From NCBI GenBank assembly GCA_964568975.1, contig CAZMSO010000002.1, forward strand, positions 1-64,000: DNA of 64,000 bases, read 5' to 3'. The translations under genes and the position numbers were made by a program. Shown one piece after another: positions 60,809 to 64,000 of the stretch (the first letter of the stretch is position 1; the number at the start of each line of letters is the position of its first letter). The stretch comes from CAZADA01 sp964568975 (lineage in GTDB: Bacteria > Pseudomonadota > Alphaproteobacteria > Caulobacterales > Maricaulaceae). Below the pieces are notes generated by a model. It did not search any database, was not told the origin of the DNA, and worked only from the letters and a program-made list of their open reading frames with translations.

Positions 60809-61891
60809 ATGTGGATACGCACAGGGGTGATGGCTGCGTTCGGCGTCATCACAGCCATGACGGCCGCGTCCGCTGATGAGAAGCCCCACCACCGCGCAGC
60901 CAACGCCCACGCGCCCATCGGCGTGATGGGCGACCACGCCCATGATCGGGGCGAGCTGATGTTCTCCTACCGCTTCATGCGTATGGACATGCAGGGCTCG
61001 CGGGTCGCCGGCAGCCGCATCTCCCCGACGGAGATCGCCACAACCGTCCCCAATCGCTTCTTCGGAACGCCGGGCCAGCCGCCGACGTTGCGCGTCGTGC
61101 CCACCGAGATGACGATGGACATGCATATGTTCGGCGCGATGTACGGTCTGACGGACGCTGTGACGGTGGCGGCGATGGCCAATGTGGTCGTCAAGGAGAT
61201 GGACCACATCACGTTCCAGGGTCCTGTGGGAACCACTCCGCTGGGGGAGTTCACCACGCGCGCGGCTGGCTTTGGCGACACGCAGTTCGCGTTGCTGTTT
61301 CGCTTGCCGGAGGTCGGCGATGCTCGCGGAGTTCTGCAGCTTGGATTTTCAGCGCCGACGGGCTCGATCACGGAGGAGGACGACGTTCTGACCCCCACGG
61401 GCGGGCGGCCCACGCTGCGCTTGCCGTATCCGATGCAGCTTGGGTCCGGCACGCTGGATCCCTTCGCGCGTTACACCGTCGCTGGCGAGATGGGCCGCTA
61501 TGGCTATGGCGTGCAAGCCTCAGCGCTCTGGCGGCTCTATGACAACAGCGAAGATTACCGTCTGGGCGATGAGTACGCCGTGACGTTTTGGAACTCCTGG
61601 TCGCTAAAGCCGTGGCTGAGCGTGTCAGGGCGCTTGGCGTACCGCGCCCAGGCCGAAATTCTTGACATCGATCCTCAGATTGTCGCGCCGGTTCAAACCG
61701 CTGACCCGGACTTTCAGGGCGGCGATCGTCTCGACGTCGGCGTCGGCGTGAACTTTGTGACGCCTGAAGGGCCTTTGAAGGGTTTGCGCTTGGCGGGGGA
61801 AGTGTTGCTGCCGACCTATCAAAACCTGAATGGGCCGCAATTGGAAACGGATCTGCTTTACACCCTCGGCCTCCAATACACGTTCCAGTGA
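60809..61891 (+). CDS. H/M-rich outer-membrane transporter-like protein
   Basis: A 360-residue protein with a Sec signal (1-22). The mature start is rich in His and Met: HAPIGVMGDHAHDRGE, then MFSYRFMRMDMQGSR and MTMDMHMFGAMY. The rest is a beta-barrel ending YTLGLQYTFQ. Members of this family (phenol-degradation MetA-like barrels) accompany copper genes. I infer copper binding or export. Confidence 0.7.
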   Translation: MWIRTGVMAAFGVITAMTAASADEKPHHRAANAHAPIGVMGDHAHDRGELMFSYRFMRMDMQGSRVAGSRISPTEIATTVPNRFFGTPGQPPTLRVVPTEMTMDMHMFGAMYGLTDAVTVAAMANVVVKEMDHITFQGPVGTTPLGEFTTRAAGFGDTQFALLFRLPEVGDARGVLQLGFSAPTGSITEEDDVLTPTGGRPTLRLPYPMQLGSGTLDPFARYTVAGEMGRYGYGVQASALWRLYDNSEDYRLGDEYAVTFWNSWSLKPWLSVSGRLAYRAQAEILDIDPQIVAPVQTADPDFQGGDRLDVGVGVNFVTPEGPLKGLRLAGEVLLPTYQNLNGPQLETDLLYTLGLQYTFQ

Positions 61892-61948
61892 TCAGCTTGT
61901 GCTTGAGGCGAACGGCGCGCACCGGCGCGGCGGGTCGCGAAGGAGACG

Positions 61949-62473
61949 ATGATGACATCACGTTTGACGCGCGCCGGCGCAGCGGCGCTCGCGGCGGCCG
62001 TGAGCGCCGCTGCAGCTCTGGCTTTGGGCGTGGGCGGCGCGCCGGCGGCGGCCCATGACTACACGCTCGGCGATTTGACGCTGGAGCATCCTTGGATCCG
62101 CCCGCCCCGGGGCGGGCGTGACGTGACGGCGGGCTATGTCCATGTGGTCAATGCTGGGGCGGCGGATCGGTTGATCGCGGCGTCCTCGCCCCTGGCGGAG
62201 GCTGTCGAGCTGCACACCCACATTGATGAGGACGGCGTGATGCGCATGCGTCCGGTGGAGGCGATCGCCGCGCCCGCAGGCGGATCGGTGACGCTGGCGC
62301 CTGGCGGCGACCACATTATGCTGTTTGGGCTCGCGGACGGCGTCACGGAAGGCGCGGTGGTGCCCGTCACTCTGACGTTTGAGACCGCGGGACCAGTGAC
62401 CGTGGACTTTCATGTCGAGGCGACGCCGTCGGAAAGTGCTGGCGGCGCTGACGGCGCGCATAACCATCATTAA
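61949..62473 (+). CDS. PCu(A)C copper chaperone
   Basis: A 174-residue periplasmic protein with a signal peptide. The copper site H-x(n)-M-x(n)-H-x-M is present as ELHTHIDEDGVMRM and DHIMLFGL. PCu(A)C delivers Cu(I) to the CuA centre of cytochrome oxidase. It ends with a His-rich tail (GAHNHH). Start ATG 61949 behind AAGGAGA. Confidence 0.9.
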   Translation: MMTSRLTRAGAAALAAAVSAAAALALGVGGAPAAAHDYTLGDLTLEHPWIRPPRGGRDVTAGYVHVVNAGAADRLIAASSPLAEAVELHTHIDEDGVMRMRPVEAIAAPAGGSVTLAPGGDHIMLFGLADGVTEGAVVPVTLTFETAGPVTVDFHVEATPSESAGGADGAHNHH

Positions 62474-62576
62474 CCATAACTGTGTATGCGCGAAGGGCGC
62501 GTGCGGGCGCCAGAGACCCTTGCATCCCGGCGTCCGCGCGCTTTGGTGAAGCGGGGGCGTTGGCGAGGACACAGTC

Positions 62577-63647
62577 GTGCAATTCAGTCAACGGGTGCGG
62601 GCGTGGCGGCGCGCGCTGGGGCGACGCGCCCCGGGACCGGAACGCCCGACACAAGAAGCAGAGCCGCCGCTGAACGACGCCGGCGACGCGGGAAGCGCCG
62701 ATTGGGGCGCGCGCGCGTCGCGCGGCGGAGGCGCCGGGCCGTGGTGGCCATGGGCGGCGGCGGCTGCGGCGTTGGTGACGCTCTATTTTCCATTGGGATC
62801 GATCCTCGATCACGACATCAATGACGACGTGGCGTTCGCGCCGCCCACGCCGACCGCCGGCGCCAGCCACGCCATCGCCGGGGCTGTCGCGCTGATCTCG
62901 CGGGAGGTGGACGACACCGGCTGGGTCGCCAACACGCCCTTGTTTGCGCCGAACGCGTTGCTGAAGTTCGGCGGCAACATGATGAATTACCAAATCGGCC
63001 AGATCGACGCCGTGGGCGAGTTCGCGCTCGCTATGCGCCGCTATGGCGCGCGGGGGCGCGGCGGCGATTCTGAGGATCCGGACCTCGACCTGGCCGCCAG
63101 CCGCTTGCAGATCGACGGCGCGCGGTGGGTGTTGCGGCCGAATTTGCTGCCCCAGCGCTCCTCGCCGGCGGAGTATCGCATCGCCCGCGACGCGCTGATT
63201 GATTACAACACGCGCTTAGCGGCGGGGGCCGCGGAGCTGGAGCTTGGCCGGGACAATTTGCTGCGGGTGATTGAGGCGATCGCCCTAGATTTAGGCTCCG
63301 ATTCCGGAACAGTCGATGACGCGGTGGAGCGCGGCCGGCGGGTGATTATTGATCGGCGTGCGGATAAAATCTTCTACCGGATCAAGGGCAAAGCCTACGC
63401 CTATCTGATCTTGCTGCGTGGGTTGCGCCAGGATTTCGCGAATGTCATCGATCCCGATGAACGGGTGGCGGCGCGGTATCAGGAATTGCTGATCGACCTT
63501 GAGCGGGCGGCCGGCTTGCGGCCGTTGATCGTCATGAACGGCGCGACTGATGGTGCATTAGCGCCCAATCACCTCGCCAGCTTGGGCTTTCATGTCATGC
63601 GCGCGCGCATGCGCATGCGCGAGATCACCGACATTTTGCGGACGTGA
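62577..63647 (+). CDS. DUF2333 family membrane protein
   Basis: A 356-residue protein with a single membrane helix (about residues 55-76) after a charged, low-complexity N-terminus. The family core has GWVANTPLFAPNALL and NMMNYQIGQIDAVGEFALAM. Most of the chain lies on the periplasmic side. Function is unknown. Start GTG 62577 behind GAGGA. Confidence 0.85.
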   Translation: MQFSQRVRAWRRALGRRAPGPERPTQEAEPPLNDAGDAGSADWGARASRGGGAGPWWPWAAAAAALVTLYFPLGSILDHDINDDVAFAPPTPTAGASHAIAGAVALISREVDDTGWVANTPLFAPNALLKFGGNMMNYQIGQIDAVGEFALAMRRYGARGRGGDSEDPDLDLAASRLQIDGARWVLRPNLLPQRSSPAEYRIARDALIDYNTRLAAGAAELELGRDNLLRVIEAIALDLGSDSGTVDDAVERGRRVIIDRRADKIFYRIKGKAYAYLILLRGLRQDFANVIDPDERVAARYQELLIDLERAAGLRPLIVMNGATDGALAPNHLASLGFHVMRARMRMREITDILRT

Positions 63648-63691
63648 TTTTCCGGCAGCGTCGCGCCAGGTTGCTGGCGGGGGGGAGAGCG

Positions 63692-64000
63692 ATGCGTCTG
63701 ATTAGTGCGCTTTTGGCGGTGGCCGCGCTCGCAATGGCGGCGCGCGCCCAGGATGATGATGCGGGCGAGGTTCGCACACGACGAGTGGCGGAGGGGGTGT
63801 GGGTGCACACCACCACCATCGACGCGCCGGGGTTTGGCCCTGTGCCGTGCAATGGTCTGGTGATTGAAGGGCCGAAGGGGGTGATTGTCGTCGACACGCC
63901 GGCGACAGAGCGCGACACCTTGGCGCTTCTGGATTGGATTGAGGACACCATCGACAAGCCGGTGCGCGCGCTGATCGTCTCCCACGCCCATAATGACGCC
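63692..64000 (+). CDS. metallo-beta-lactamase fold enzyme, subclass B1-like (3' end outside window)
   Basis: The first 103 residues of a periplasmic enzyme. A Sec signal (1-19) precedes a mature part with VAEGVWVHTTT, LVIEGPKGVIVVDTPAT and VSHAHNDA at 96-103, where His98, His100 and Asp102 form the H-x-H-x-D zinc motif. The H-A-H-N-D form and the WVHT opening are typical of the B1 group but also of related hydrolases. The cysteine and third zinc ligands lie beyond the window. The start ATG has GGGGGAGAG upstream. Confidence 0.7.
   Translation, partial: MRLISALLAVAALAMAARAQDDDAGEVRTRRVAEGVWVHTTTIDAPGFGPVPCNGLVIEGPKGVIVVDTPATERDTLALLDWIEDTIDKPVRALIVSHAHNDA

Overview
The window is GC-rich alphaproteobacterial chromosome, coding almost end to end. 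Gene order (rho-hemJ-hemE, then a regulatory phosphotransferase-maf-aroE-coaE-dnaQ-secB-Tim44, plus hslUV, the his genes, mutS, murJ and trpS) resembles the origin-proximal part of Caulobacter-type chromosomes, so I place it near Caulobacterales/Parvularculales/Hyphomonad relatives (inference). A run of exactly 100 N at 1425-1524 lies between two identical 55-bp sequences, so this is a scaffolded draft or metagenome-assembled genome.

Left arm (1-6.7 kb): a DUF6489 protein, dienelactone hydrolase, a glycerophosphodiesterase-family lipoprotein and a GST, then rho, hemJ and hemE on the minus strand. At 6680-7056 is a 377-bp divergent gap between hemE and the PPDK/PEPS regulatory-protein gene. 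In Caulobacter crescentus this same junction is the chromosomal origin. Here it holds four copies of TTTCCACC, an AT-rich tract and a GANTC site, so it is my best candidate for oriC.

Right of the origin (7-14 kb): a tightly overlapping plus-strand run PPSR-maf-aroE-coaE-dnaQ, convergent secB, then Tim44-mltA-smr. From 14 to 28 kb: a NUC-type endonuclease with a probable lamin-tail-like C-terminus, hisE, a GIY-YIG protein flanked by a 147-bp perfect direct repeat, hisF, an SPFH-like protein, a decayed Panacea-type toxin-antitoxin pair, hslU, a VOC protein, an LpxR-like lipid A deacylase, a membrane protein, hslV, and hisB-ICMT-hisH-hisA. The his set is split into two blocks on opposite strands around this accessory material.

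28-45 kb: small heat shock protein, a PfkB-family kinase, an ATP-grasp protein, two GFA proteins, nth, an AraC-Ogt fusion, a glyoxalase-like protein, dapB, an outer-membrane barrel with a divergent TetR gene and a palindromic operator, a DsrE protein, a DUF2975/HTH pair, rdgB-hemW, an LpoA-like lipoprotein, rsmI and yraN. Two microprotein genes (33 and 38 codons) with strong ribosome-binding sites lie in otherwise empty gaps.

45-64 kb: comM, a hybrid histidine kinase, an AmpG-like permease, mutS, an old yellow enzyme, murJ, a PIN toxin, a BLUF photoreceptor, trpS, a copper-handling trio (DUF2946-like, H/M-rich outer-membrane protein, PCu(A)C chaperone), a DUF2333 protein, and the start of a metallo-beta-lactamase-fold enzyme resembling subclass B1, cut by the window end. 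No rRNA, tRNA, CRISPR array or intact transposase was seen.
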